From: Desulfobacterales bacterium
GTDB taxonomy: Bacteria; Desulfobacterota; Desulfobacteria; Desulfobacterales; UBA11574
Length of the DNA: 49,900 nucleotides
Assembly (NCBI GenBank): GCA_012974475.1
Contig: JAAXQD010000219.1
Span: 1-49,900, forward strand
Direction of reading: 5' to 3'
Numbering within the stretch: the first letter of the stretch is position 1; every line of letters begins with the position of its first letter. This document shows, in pieces, positions 23,591 through 31,445 of this stretch. The position numbers were made by a program, and so were the translations under genes. The notes under the pieces are model-generated. The model saw only the letters and a list, made by a program, of their open reading frames with translations, was not told the origin of the DNA and ran no database searches.

Positions 23591-24784
23591 ATGAAGTTTA
23601 TACAAAAAATTTTCGATTCCAAGCGAAAGCATTTTGTGGAAGGCGGTAGGTTTGAAAAAGTCTATCCTCTTTTTGAGGCCTTCGAAACTTTTTTCTTTAT
23701 TCCGGGCAATGTAACAAAAAACGATGCTCACGTGCGAGACAGCCTTGATCTCAAGCGTCTGATGAGTCTGGTGATCGTGGCCCTGATTCCGCCGCTTTTT
23801 TTCGGCATCTATAACACCGGCTATCAGTCGAATCTGGGCTCCGGACTTCCGGTGACGTTGGTCGCTGTTTTCATCAAGGGGCTCCAAATTGTTCTACCGA
23901 TAATTATGGTATCCTATGGTGTTGGATTTGCATGGGAGGTTTTGTTTGCATCCATTCGAAAACACAACATCAGCGAGGGATTTCTGGTTACCGGTCTCTT
24001 ATTTCCCCTGACACTTCCGCCGACGATTCCCCTCTGGCAGGTTGCCCTGGGCATCTCATTCGGTGTGATCTTTGGTAAAGAGATCTTTGGCGGCACGGGA
24101 AGAAACTTTTTAAACCCCGCATTGACCGGACGGGCGTTTTTATTTTTTGCCTATCCCATGAAAATGACCGGGGATACCGTATGGACGGTGGTTAGCGGTG
24201 TCAATTCCCAGGGTGTGGATATCTTCAGCGGAGCCACACCCCTTGCGGTTTCCGCCGTTCAAGGGACCTCTGCATTTATAGAATCTTTGCTGTCAAAAGC
24301 CGGGTTTACGTTGCCCAAACTCTTTTACGGCTTGTATCCCGGAAGCATCGGGGGGACATCGACGTTCATGTGCCTATTGGGCGCTCTCTTGCTGGCTTTT
24401 ACGGGCATCGCCAGCTACAGGATCATGATCGGCGGTATTCTTGGGGCACTGGTCGCCGCATCTCCGGGATACATTGTGAGCCTTGTATCCGGAAATTCAA
24501 CGGTTCCGATGCTGTCGCTGCCACCGTTTTATCATCTGGTGATGGGTGGATTTGCTTTTGGAATTATCTACATGGCCACCGATCCGGTTTCAGCACCGGG
24601 AATGAACATTTCAAAATGGATATACGGTTTCGCCATTGGTGCGTTGACGGTACTGATACGCATTTTCAATCCGGCATTCCCAGAAGGGATCATGCTGGCG
24701 ATTCTTTTCATGAACCTGTTTTCGCCGCTGTTGGATCATTTTGAAATTCATTTCAGGCTGAAAAAAAGGGTGCCCAATGTCTAA
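23591..24784 (+). CDS. nqrB: Na+-NQR subunit B
   Basis: A 397-residue membrane protein with about ten hydrophobic segments. The covalent FMN site is visible as DIFSGATPL, with Thr216 as the predicted attachment residue. Other NqrB features are GGTGRNFLNPALTGRAF near 167-183 and the C-terminal YMATDPVSAPG. NqrB carries quinone and riboflavin sites and forms the Na+ path with NqrD/E. The ATG at 23591 sits 2 bases after the nqrA stop; an in-frame start inside nqrA is less likely. The 3' end overlaps nqrC by 8 bases (ATGTCTAA). Confidence 0.96.
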   Translation: MKFIQKIFDSKRKHFVEGGRFEKVYPLFEAFETFFFIPGNVTKNDAHVRDSLDLKRLMSLVIVALIPPLFFGIYNTGYQSNLGSGLPVTLVAVFIKGLQIVLPIIMVSYGVGFAWEVLFASIRKHNISEGFLVTGLLFPLTLPPTIPLWQVALGISFGVIFGKEIFGGTGRNFLNPALTGRAFLFFAYPMKMTGDTVWTVVSGVNSQGVDIFSGATPLAVSAVQGTSAFIESLLSKAGFTLPKLFYGLYPGSIGGTSTFMCLLGALLLAFTGIASYRIMIGGILGALVAASPGYIVSLVSGNSTVPMLSLPPFYHLVMGGFAFGIIYMATDPVSAPGMNISKWIYGFAIGALTVLIRIFNPAFPEGIMLAILFMNLFSPLLDHFEIHFRLKKRVPNV

Positions 24785-25475
24785 TTATATCAAATCCTTT
24801 TTATTTGCAGCAGTGTTGAGCCTGGTTTGCGGCAGTTTGCTGACTCTGGCATCCACCGGTTTGAAGGAATATCAGCTTGAGAACATTGAACTCGACAAGC
24901 ATAAAAACATATTAAAATCCGTTGGTCTGCTGAATGGCGAAGACGCTGTTTCACAAGAGACCGTTGAACAACTTTATTCCGAGAACATCGGACAGATATG
25001 GATTAATGTTGACGGCAAAATTGTTCCGGAACAACGAAAGGGTAAAAATGATCTGCAAGTCTATCTTTTTTCTCAACAGGGGAAAATACAAGCCTATATC
25101 ATCCCCATTCATTCTCGAGGGCTGTGGGGAAAAATCTCAGGATATATGGCGATAAAAAATGATGGGGCCACCATTTCAGGATTTACCGTTTACAGCCACC
25201 AGGAAACCCCCGGTCTCGGCGGAGAGATTGAGAAAAAATGGTTCCAGAAAAATTTCCAAGGTAAAAAAATTCTGGATGACCAGGGTAATTTTGTCGCCAT
25301 TGCCATTGCCAAAGGATCGGTTAAAGAGCGGATACCTGAAAGCCGTCAGAAAAATTTCGTCGACGGCATCAGCGGCGCTTCCATGACCGGAAAATTTTTA
25401 TCTGCCGGGTTAAAGCAGACATTGACGGAATACGAACCTTTTTCTGAAAGATTCAGAAAAAACGAAATCAAATGA
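24777..25475 (+). CDS. nqrC: Na+-NQR subunit C
   Basis: The 232-residue protein has one N-terminal membrane helix (about 6-27) and a periplasmic FMN-binding domain, with GLWGKISGYMAI near 115-126 and the PGLGG motif near 148. The flavinylation motif reads DGISGASMTG (196-205). Where other NqrC proteins have SGAT, this one has SGAS, so Ser202 would be the FMN acceptor, which flavin transferase motifs permit. It overlaps nqrB by 8 bases and nqrD by 4 (ATGA). ApbE, the flavin transferase needed for maturation, is not in the window. Confidence 0.95.
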   Translation: MSNYIKSFLFAAVLSLVCGSLLTLASTGLKEYQLENIELDKHKNILKSVGLLNGEDAVSQETVEQLYSENIGQIWINVDGKIVPEQRKGKNDLQVYLFSQQGKIQAYIIPIHSRGLWGKISGYMAIKNDGATISGFTVYSHQETPGLGGEIEKKWFQKNFQGKKILDDQGNFVAIAIAKGSVKERIPESRQKNFVDGISGASMTGKFLSAGLKQTLTEYEPFSERFRKNEIK

Positions 25476-26095
25476 AGATAACAAAAACCAAAGCCTTTAA
25501 CGTATTCTTTAAACCCATATGGGAAAGCAATCCGATTTCCGGACAAATCCTGGGAATATGTTCTGCCCTGGCAGTCACCGTTCAACTAAAGACAGCCGTT
25601 GTTATGGGCCTGGCCCTGACCCTTGTTCTGGCTTTTTCGAATCTGTCGATCTCTTTGATGCGCAAGTTTATCCCCAGAAATATTCGTATTATCATCGAAC
25701 TCACCGTCATCGCAACATTGGTGATTCTCACAGATCAGGTTCTGAAAGCATTTCTGTACGACATCAGCAAGCAACTCTCCATTTTCGTGGGGCTTATTAT
25801 CACGAATTGCATTATCCTGGGAAGGGCCGAAACATATGCCCTGGGGAATCCCCCGTTTCTATCCCTGTTGGATGGCATCGGTAACGGTCTTGGTTACAGT
25901 CAAATTCTGATCACGGTGGCGGTGATTCGGGAGTTTTTTGGTGCAGGAAAATTTTTTGGATTTCAGGTGATACCCGATACGTTTTATGCCGCAGGATATG
26001 AAAATATGGGGCTTATGGTTCTGGCGCCGGGTGCGTTTATCGCTATCGGCCTGATCGTTTGGCTTCAAAAGACGGTTTCAAAAGAAAAAACTTAG
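25472..26095 (+). CDS. nqrD: Na+-NQR subunit D
   Basis: The 207-residue membrane protein has six hydrophobic segments, with the family's paired cysteine-bearing half-helices: QILGICSALAV near 25-35 and ITNCIILGRAE near 107-117. In solved NQR structures such cysteines of NqrD and NqrE hold an intramembrane iron centre. ATGA overlap with nqrC indicates coupled translation. Unusually, a 217-base gap with an inverted-repeat element separates it from nqrE, while these genes normally nearly touch. Confidence 0.95.
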   Translation: MKITKTKAFNVFFKPIWESNPISGQILGICSALAVTVQLKTAVVMGLALTLVLAFSNLSISLMRKFIPRNIRIIIELTVIATLVILTDQVLKAFLYDISKQLSIFVGLIITNCIILGRAETYALGNPPFLSLLDGIGNGLGYSQILITVAVIREFFGAGKFFGFQVIPDTFYAAGYENMGLMVLAPGAFIAIGLIVWLQKTVSKEKT

Positions 26096-26109
26096 TTTCG
26101 CTTCACTCG

Positions 26110-26240
26110 CCATTGGAATAATGGATTCATGGAATGATGGGTTTAAAGGAAAAGGGGATATATACAATACAAATAGATTTATTGGCTATTAACAAATGTG
26201 ATAAATTCTGTTTTTTACCCAATATTCCAATATTCCATGG
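26110..26240. repeat. 131-bp inverted-repeat element between nqrD and nqrE
   Basis: The left end (26110-26142) holds GGAATAATGG and GGAATGATGGGT; the right end (26217-26240) reads on the other strand as GGAATATTGG then AATATTGGGT. The ends are therefore imperfect inverted copies ending in CCAT/ATGG. The interior is AT-rich and non-coding. It looks like a small miniature element or a structured spacer inserted in the operon. No target-site duplication is obvious. Confidence 0.5.
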
Positions 26241-26312
26241 AGATTTCGTCATCGATTGGATTTAAAGATTAAATAAATTTCAAAAAGTTGTAGAAATTCC
26301 AAAACGTAAAAT

Positions 26313-26921
26313 ATGGAAAATCTTGTCAGCATATTTTTAGATTCCGTTTTTGTCGGTAATATCCTTTTGGCGTATTTTCTGGGGATGTGTTCTTTTCTTG
26401 CCATTTCCAGAAAAATGGAAACCGCCATAGGGCTCGGTTTGGCGGTGACGTTTGTGCTTTCCATTACAACACCGGCAAACTGGCTCGTTTATCACTATCT
26501 GCTATCGCCCGGCGCCCTTGCATGGGCGGGTTTCCCGGGAATTGATCTTAGCTTCTTAAAATTTATAATCTTTATCGCCGTTATTGCAGCCATTGTTCAG
26601 GCCCTGGAAATGATCATCGACAGGTATTTACCCCCTTTATACATGGCGCTGGGCGTGTTTCTTCCACTGATTGCCGTGAATTGTGCCATTTTAGGAGCGT
26701 CTTTGTTCATGGTGGAGCGGAATTATAATTTTATAGAATCTGTTGTGTACGGCGCAAGTTCAGGTTTTGGATGGATGCTTGCCATTGTTACCATGGCGGG
26801 AATTCGAAAAAAACTCAGATACGCCAATGTTCCCAAGGGACTTGAAAATTTTGGAATCAGTATGATTATCACCGGCCTTATGGCCATGGCGTTTATGTTG
26901 TTTTCGGGGATTACGCTATAA
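26313..26921 (+). CDS. nqrE: Na+-NQR subunit E
   Basis: The 202-residue membrane protein is the sister of NqrD, with six hydrophobic segments and the paired half-helix cysteines in AYFLGMCSFLAIS near 20-32 and AVNCAILGAS near 114-123. Together with NqrD it forms the intramembrane iron site between the cytoplasmic and periplasmic electron carriers. The start has a poor ribosome-binding site, and because of the preceding 217-base spacer its translation cannot be coupled to nqrD. It is followed by nqrF after 75 bases. Confidence 0.95.
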   Translation: MENLVSIFLDSVFVGNILLAYFLGMCSFLAISRKMETAIGLGLAVTFVLSITTPANWLVYHYLLSPGALAWAGFPGIDLSFLKFIIFIAVIAAIVQALEMIIDRYLPPLYMALGVFLPLIAVNCAILGASLFMVERNYNFIESVVYGASSGFGWMLAIVTMAGIRKKLRYANVPKGLENFGISMIITGLMAMAFMLFSGITL

Positions 26922-26996
26922 CATGATAATGGGTTATGGTTAAGGGACAATAGAATTATTTGTGACATCTAGCCACGGACTATTAAGGAATTATCG

Positions 26997-28223
26997 TTGA
27001 CTTACCTCGTTAGCCTGACAGTTTTTTCCTCAATCATCTTCATCCTTGTGGGGCTCCTTTTGCTGGTGGAAGCCAAGGTCGTCAAAAAGGACGACTGTGA
27101 TATTGTTATCAATGATGACGAGGAGAAAAGCTTAAAGGTGCCCGGTGGTATCACACTTTTGTCTGCGCTTGCCGCCAATGAGATTTATATTCCATCGGCC
27201 TGTGGCGGGGGCGGTTCATGCGGGACATGCAAGTGCGTGGTAGAAGAGGGTGGAAGAGGTATTCTGCCCACCGAGCTTGCCCATCTGACCCGACGGGAAA
27301 AAAAGGAAAATGTTCGTCTATCCTGTCAGCTCAAGGTCAAAGAAAATATGAAGATTCGGCTGCCGGAAGAAATCTTCAATGTTAAAAAATACGGCGCTAC
27401 TGTGGTTTCAAACGACAATGTTGCGACATTTATCAAGGAACTGGTACTGAAACTCGATCCCGGCGAAGCACTTGAATTCAAGGCCGGGGCCTATATACAG
27501 ATTGATATTCCGGAGTATGGGTTTTCGTTTTCAGAATTCAGGGCCAGGGTGGCCGAACGTTTCAGGCCCGACTGGGATGCCTTCAACCTCTGGGGGTTGC
27601 AGTCAAAGGCAGAAGAGCCGATTTTCAGAGCCTATTCCGTGGCAAATCCTCCCAGTGAAAAAGACATCTTGGAATTTACGATCCGGATCGCCACCCCGCC
27701 CCCCGGGGTTATAGAAGCACCCCCCGGCATAGGATCATCTTATATTTTCAATTTGAAACCGGACGACCGGGTGACATTAAGCGGTCCTTATGGAGATTTT
27801 TTTACTAAGGAAACCGAAAGGGAAATGTGTTTCGTTGGCGGCGGCGCCGGAATGGCGCCGCTAAGGTCTCATATTTTTCACCAACTCAATACATTGAAAA
27901 CAAAACGGAAAATCACGTTTTGGTACGGGGCCCGATCAAAGCTGGAGCTGTTTTTCGAAAAAGAATTCAGGGATTTGGAAAAAATATATGAGAATTTCTC
28001 ATTTCACGTGGCATTATCTCAGCCCAAAGAAGCGGATGATTGGGAAGGTATGACCGGATATATCCACCAGTGTCTGCTTGACCATTACCTTATCCAACAT
28101 GAGGATCCCACCGAAATTGAATATTATCTCTGCGGCCCGCCCCTAATGATTGATGCCATTGAAGATATGCTGGACAATCTCGGGGTGGACCCGGAAATGA
28201 TCGCCTACGACAAATTCGGTTGA
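26997..28223 (+). CDS. nqrF: Na+-NQR subunit F (NADH dehydrogenase subunit)
   Basis: The 408-residue protein has one N-terminal membrane helix (about 4-24), a [2Fe-2S] ferredoxin domain with Cys69, Cys75, Cys78 and Cys110, an FAD domain with RAYSVANPP near 210, and an NADH domain with GGGAGMAPLR near 281. It takes electrons from NADH on the cytoplasmic side and starts the chain through NQR. The start is a TTG at 26997 with AAGGA 7 bases upstream; no better in-frame ATG precedes the membrane helix. The gene's 3' end overlaps the antisense remains of a truncated ftrB gene. Confidence 0.95.
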   Translation: MTYLVSLTVFSSIIFILVGLLLLVEAKVVKKDDCDIVINDDEEKSLKVPGGITLLSALAANEIYIPSACGGGGSCGTCKCVVEEGGRGILPTELAHLTRREKKENVRLSCQLKVKENMKIRLPEEIFNVKKYGATVVSNDNVATFIKELVLKLDPGEALEFKAGAYIQIDIPEYGFSFSEFRARVAERFRPDWDAFNLWGLQSKAEEPIFRAYSVANPPSEKDILEFTIRIATPPPGVIEAPPGIGSSYIFNLKPDDRVTLSGPYGDFFTKETEREMCFVGGGAGMAPLRSHIFHQLNTLKTKRKITFWYGARSKLELFFEKEFRDLEKIYENFSFHVALSQPKEADDWEGMTGYIHQCLLDHYLIQHEDPTEIEYYLCGPPLMIDAIEDMLDNLGVDPEMIAYDKFG

Positions 28224-28402
28224 TATTCCGAGGATTTATCTCCGGAGGCCAGCCGGCAGGGACATGCCATATAACCATAACGTTCTTTATTGGTTGTCAG
28301 GGCTTGCAACAGTTCGAGCACTCGGTGTCGATCCTCGTTAAAGTAGTACCCCTTGGCTTCCTGGATTTTTTTTAGCATGTTGTAAAGTTTTTCGACGTCC
28401 AT
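28205..28402 (-). pseudogene. Truncated ferredoxin:thioredoxin reductase catalytic subunit
   Basis: The 65-codon frame matches the N-terminal half of the FTR catalytic chain: a helical start, then YFNEDRHRVLELLQAL and the first active-site motif Cys47-Pro-Cys49-Arg. The family normally runs to about 100-115 residues with a second Cys-Pro-Cys motif and a Cys-x-Cys that bind the [4Fe-4S] cluster; all are missing. The last residues are antisense to the end of nqrF, so the reading frame runs out where the nqr operon begins. It overlaps the glutaredoxin stop by one base (TAATG), a normal pairing for redox partners. It is probably inactive. Confidence 0.8.
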
Positions 28403-28656
28403 TACAGTCCCAGTGCCCCCCTTATTTCTTTTTCCTTGAATCCTACGATGACGGTGTCACCGATGATAATGGTGGGAAAAGAGCATTTCGGGTTGAATTT
28501 TTTAACGTCTTCCAGAATGGCCTGACGCTCTTCTCCTTCCAGGAGATCGACATCGACAAAATCGTACATAACCGTACAGTCTGCAAGCAGTTTTTTAGTC
28601 GATTTGCAATGACTGCAGGTGCTCAGAGAATAAACTTTAATCGTATTATCAGACAT
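28402..28656 (-). CDS. Glutaredoxin-family protein
   Basis: The 84-residue protein has the glutaredoxin/NrdH fold pattern with redox Cys14-Ser-His-Cys17, the cis-proline in SFPTIIIGD near residue 60, and a C-terminal GFKEKEIRGAL. It would reduce disulfides in the cytoplasm. It immediately precedes the FTR catalytic gene with a one-base overlap, so it was probably the substrate or partner of that reductase, now truncated. The upstream 176 bases hold a short palindrome (28673-28686) and a possible promoter but no gene. Confidence 0.9.
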   Translation of the reverse strand: MSDNTIKVYSLSTCSHCKSTKKLLADCTVMYDFVDVDLLEGEERQAILEDVKKFNPKCSFPTIIIGDTVIVGFKEKEIRGALGL

Positions 28657-28832
28657 ATGAATATCCTTTTTTTGGCATACGTGCCATTGGGTTGGAGCCT
28701 TCGATCACTTCAGCATTTTTGGCACCCTTTTATCTCATATTTAATGGAATTTTACAACACTCACTTCAAAGTTTCTACGCTGTGACAAAAAAGTTTTATT
28801 TTAAAAGAGTTAGGCCTGTTTTTTATGCGACG

Positions 28833-31022
28833 TCAGGGTTTGCCGGATCCGACTCGATTCAACAGATTTTTTACTGCCTCCGGGTCTGTCACCGGTGGCT
28901 TGCAGGCGTTGTCCGTGCAAACATAAGCTGTAGCCGTGTTATCTATTCTTCTAACAGATGCCATAAACGGGAGATGTCGGGCCAGTCGTTCCCGGCTCAC
29001 GTCATTGTCCACCAGGACAACCATTTTGCCGGGAATGAAAAGAGAATTTACAGCGGTCAGCATTGCCCGCGTATCTTCTGTGCTGCGGTCTCCGGCGATG
29101 ACCACTTCAATCGGTTTGACCCGTGACGTGATCAGGGCGACCAGAAGCTCAGCCGCTGAATCCGGATGTGAACCGATTCTTTCCGAAACGCTCTTTATAG
29201 TATCCTCGGCCACGGTGGAATAGCCTCTGGAATCGCCAAATCGTGCGAGACGCAGCAGATTCAGCGCCGCCACCGACGCGGCCGAAGGGATCACACTGTC
29301 CGCATCCTCTTTGATGCGCAAATCGATTTTTTCATCATGTCCTTTGCGGGTCATGAAAAATCCCCCATGTTCCGTGTCATAAAACAGTTCTATCTGCGCG
29401 TCCATGAGTTCAAGTGCCCATTCGAGCCAGTCCGGATCAAAGCCGGCTTCATAAAGATCGATAAGGCCCTGGGTTAAAAAAGCGTAGTCATCGGCCATGC
29501 CGGAGATTTTTCTTTCGCCTGTGCGCCACCGTCTGAAAAGTTGTCGAGTCTTAGCATCATAAAGGTTTTTTCTGATAAATTCCGCTGCCTTTTCTGCGGC
29601 CTCCAGATATCTATCTTCACCCAAAACCTGGTAGGCTCTGGAAAGGGAGGATATCATCAGACCGTTCCACGAGGTCAGAATTTTATCGTCGAGATGCGGC
29701 CGGGGTCTTTCCGTACGTGCCGCAAACAGTTTTCTTTTTGATTGTTTTAACGAGGTTTCGATGTCTTCGTTTGACAGGTTGAAATGATCGGCGACTTTGT
29801 CAATGGAATGGGCAGCAAACAGAATATTTTTCCCTTTGAATTCATCAAAAGGATCATTTTCGGCATTCCCCTCGGCTTTAACGCCGTAGCGGAATGAAAA
29901 GATTTCTCCTGCATCAGTGCCTAACAGCGCATGGATCTCCTTTTTCGTCCACACATAGAATGCGCCTTCAACTTTCTTTTCATGCCCCTTATTTGAGCGT
30001 GTCTCTGCAGGAAGACTGTCTGCATCTTCTGCCGAATAAAATCCCCCTTCAGGGTGGGTCATATCCCCTAGGACATAATCCGCTGTTTCCCCGGCAATCT
30101 CTTCGAAAACCCTGTCCCGGGTAATTAGATATGCATCCAGATAGTTTTTTAGCAGCTGGGCGTTGTCATACAGCATCTTTTCAAAATGGGGAACATGCCA
30201 TTTTGCGTCCGTGGAATAGCGATGAAATCCTCCGCCCAATTGATCATAAATCCCGCCATTCGCCATCGCACGAAGTGTGAAATCGCCCATTTCACGGGCC
30301 GGAGTTATTTTTTTAACTTTTTCGACGCCGTTTCCATAATAAAAGTCGTAAGCAAATAGAAAGTTCTGAATCGACGGAGACGGAAACTTTGGCGCAGGAC
30401 TGAAACCGCCAAGGCTTTTATCGAACCTTGAGGAAAATCGATCCAGTGCAGTGTGGAGCAAGTTTGAATCGATGGATGCATCGCTGGACGTCCATGACAG
30501 TGCCTGGGTAATCCCCTCATGAAGTTTCTGGCTGAAAGATTGAAACTTTTCCCGCTGGTCAGGGTCTTTCCACCCAACGGCAATCAGCCTTAAAAGATCA
30601 GGCCATGCAAAAGACCCTTGTCTGGGTTCAGGGGAAAAATAGGTGCCCCCGTAAAACGGCTTAAGATCCGGTGTCAAAAAAACATTCAGCGGCCATCCTC
30701 CTGAACCGGTAATTGCCGAAACCGCGGTCATGTATATTTTGTCGAGATCCGGCCGCTCTTCCCGGTCCACTTTGATACAGACGAAGTGAGTGTTCATCAA
30801 TTCAGCGATGTCCGAATTCATGAACGATTCCGATTCCATAACATGGCACCAGTGGCATGTGGAATAACCGATGGATAGAAGAATCGGTTTGTCCTCCTGA
30901 CGGGTTTTTTCCAGGGCTGCTTCGCCCCATGGATACCAGTCAACCGGATTGTAGGCATGCTGGAGAAGATAGGGGCTTTTCTCATGAATAAGGCGGTTAG
31001 GTTTTTCTTTGTTTTCAGTCAT
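28833..31022 (-). CDS. DUF255 thioredoxin-domain protein (YyaL/SSP411 family)
   Basis: The 729-residue protein starts with the conserved NRLIHEKSPYLLQHAYNPVDW segment, then a thioredoxin-like domain with Cys56-His-Trp-Cys59 in YSTCHWCHVME. The rest is an alpha-barrel of the six-hairpin glycosidase type, with FEKMLYDNAQLL near 270 and DDKILTSWNGLM near 440. The family is widespread and its exact reaction is unsettled. The ATG at 31022 has GAGGAG 6 bases upstream; a start 24 bases earlier overlaps this site. It stands alone, divergent from a carbon monoxide dehydrogenase remnant. Confidence 0.92.
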   Translation of the reverse strand: MTENKEKPNRLIHEKSPYLLQHAYNPVDWYPWGEAALEKTRQEDKPILLSIGYSTCHWCHVMESESFMNSDIAELMNTHFVCIKVDREERPDLDKIYMTAVSAITGSGGWPLNVFLTPDLKPFYGGTYFSPEPRQGSFAWPDLLRLIAVGWKDPDQREKFQSFSQKLHEGITQALSWTSSDASIDSNLLHTALDRFSSRFDKSLGGFSPAPKFPSPSIQNFLFAYDFYYGNGVEKVKKITPAREMGDFTLRAMANGGIYDQLGGGFHRYSTDAKWHVPHFEKMLYDNAQLLKNYLDAYLITRDRVFEEIAGETADYVLGDMTHPEGGFYSAEDADSLPAETRSNKGHEKKVEGAFYVWTKKEIHALLGTDAGEIFSFRYGVKAEGNAENDPFDEFKGKNILFAAHSIDKVADHFNLSNEDIETSLKQSKRKLFAARTERPRPHLDDKILTSWNGLMISSLSRAYQVLGEDRYLEAAEKAAEFIRKNLYDAKTRQLFRRWRTGERKISGMADDYAFLTQGLIDLYEAGFDPDWLEWALELMDAQIELFYDTEHGGFFMTRKGHDEKIDLRIKEDADSVIPSAASVAALNLLRLARFGDSRGYSTVAEDTIKSVSERIGSHPDSAAELLVALITSRVKPIEVVIAGDRSTEDTRAMLTAVNSLFIPGKMVVLVDNDVSRERLARHLPFMASVRRIDNTATAYVCTDNACKPPVTDPEAVKNLLNRVGSGKP

Positions 31023-31158
31023 TCTGCGCTCCTCGACCGAATTCATTCGTCGGATTTTGACAGGCTACATTGTGGTATATATTTTTATTGGTAATAATTA
31101 TCATTAATGATTTGACTGTCAACTTTCAAACAACAAATATTTCCACGAAGGAGGTAGA

Positions 31159-31420
31159 ATGGAAAAACAGAAAGTTTTATCCAAAAAGAAAGAATAAGAA
31201 CAGAACCGCGAAAATAGAAATTCCGAAAATCGTAAACAAAGGCGTCCATGGGTTCTCCCATGAGTACATCAATTGCATGCTCGGCGGATCCTTCCGAGCA
31301 TCTCATGCGCCGTTGAATGACAATATCATTAACGGCAGGATCCGGGGGGTGGCCGGTGGGATGCGGTATACCAATCCCAGGGTAAAACAGGACTGGGTTC
31401 ATGTGGAGATGGTCAAAGAG
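31159..31420 (+). pseudogene. Remnant of a carbon monoxide dehydrogenase catalytic subunit (CooS family)
   Basis: An ATG at 31159 follows a strong AAGGAGG and reads 12 codons (MEKQKVLSKKKE) to a stop, resembling the Lys-rich start of CODH catalytic subunits. In another frame, from about 31200 to 31420, the translation matches an internal CODH segment: GVHGFSHEYINCMLGG, PLNDNIINGRIRGVAG, then NPRVKQDWVHVEMVKE. The cluster-ligand motif normally between GVAG and NPR (VVGCNN) is scrambled as GMRYT, and a Gly-Cys is recoverable only in another frame. More than 500 of about 630 residues are gone. A terminator hairpin follows directly. Confidence 0.72.
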
Positions 31421-31445
31421 GGCTCCTTTTCGGAGCCCTCTTTTT
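31418..31445 (+). terminator. Intrinsic terminator, probably bidirectional
   Basis: GAGGGCTCC (31418-31426) and GGAGCCCTC (31432-31440) form a perfect 9-bp stem with loop TTTTC, followed by TTTTT. On the other strand TTT follows, so it may also end transcription of the convergent sigma-54 activator gene, whose stop codon abuts it. Confidence 0.88.

Noticed and set aside
22245..28223. Rnf complex instead of Na+-NQR, because NqrA carries RnfC-like cluster motifs
   Set aside because: No RnfB ferredoxin-type subunit is present, the last gene is a typical NqrF with [2Fe-2S], FAD and NADH domains, and NqrA matches over its full length.
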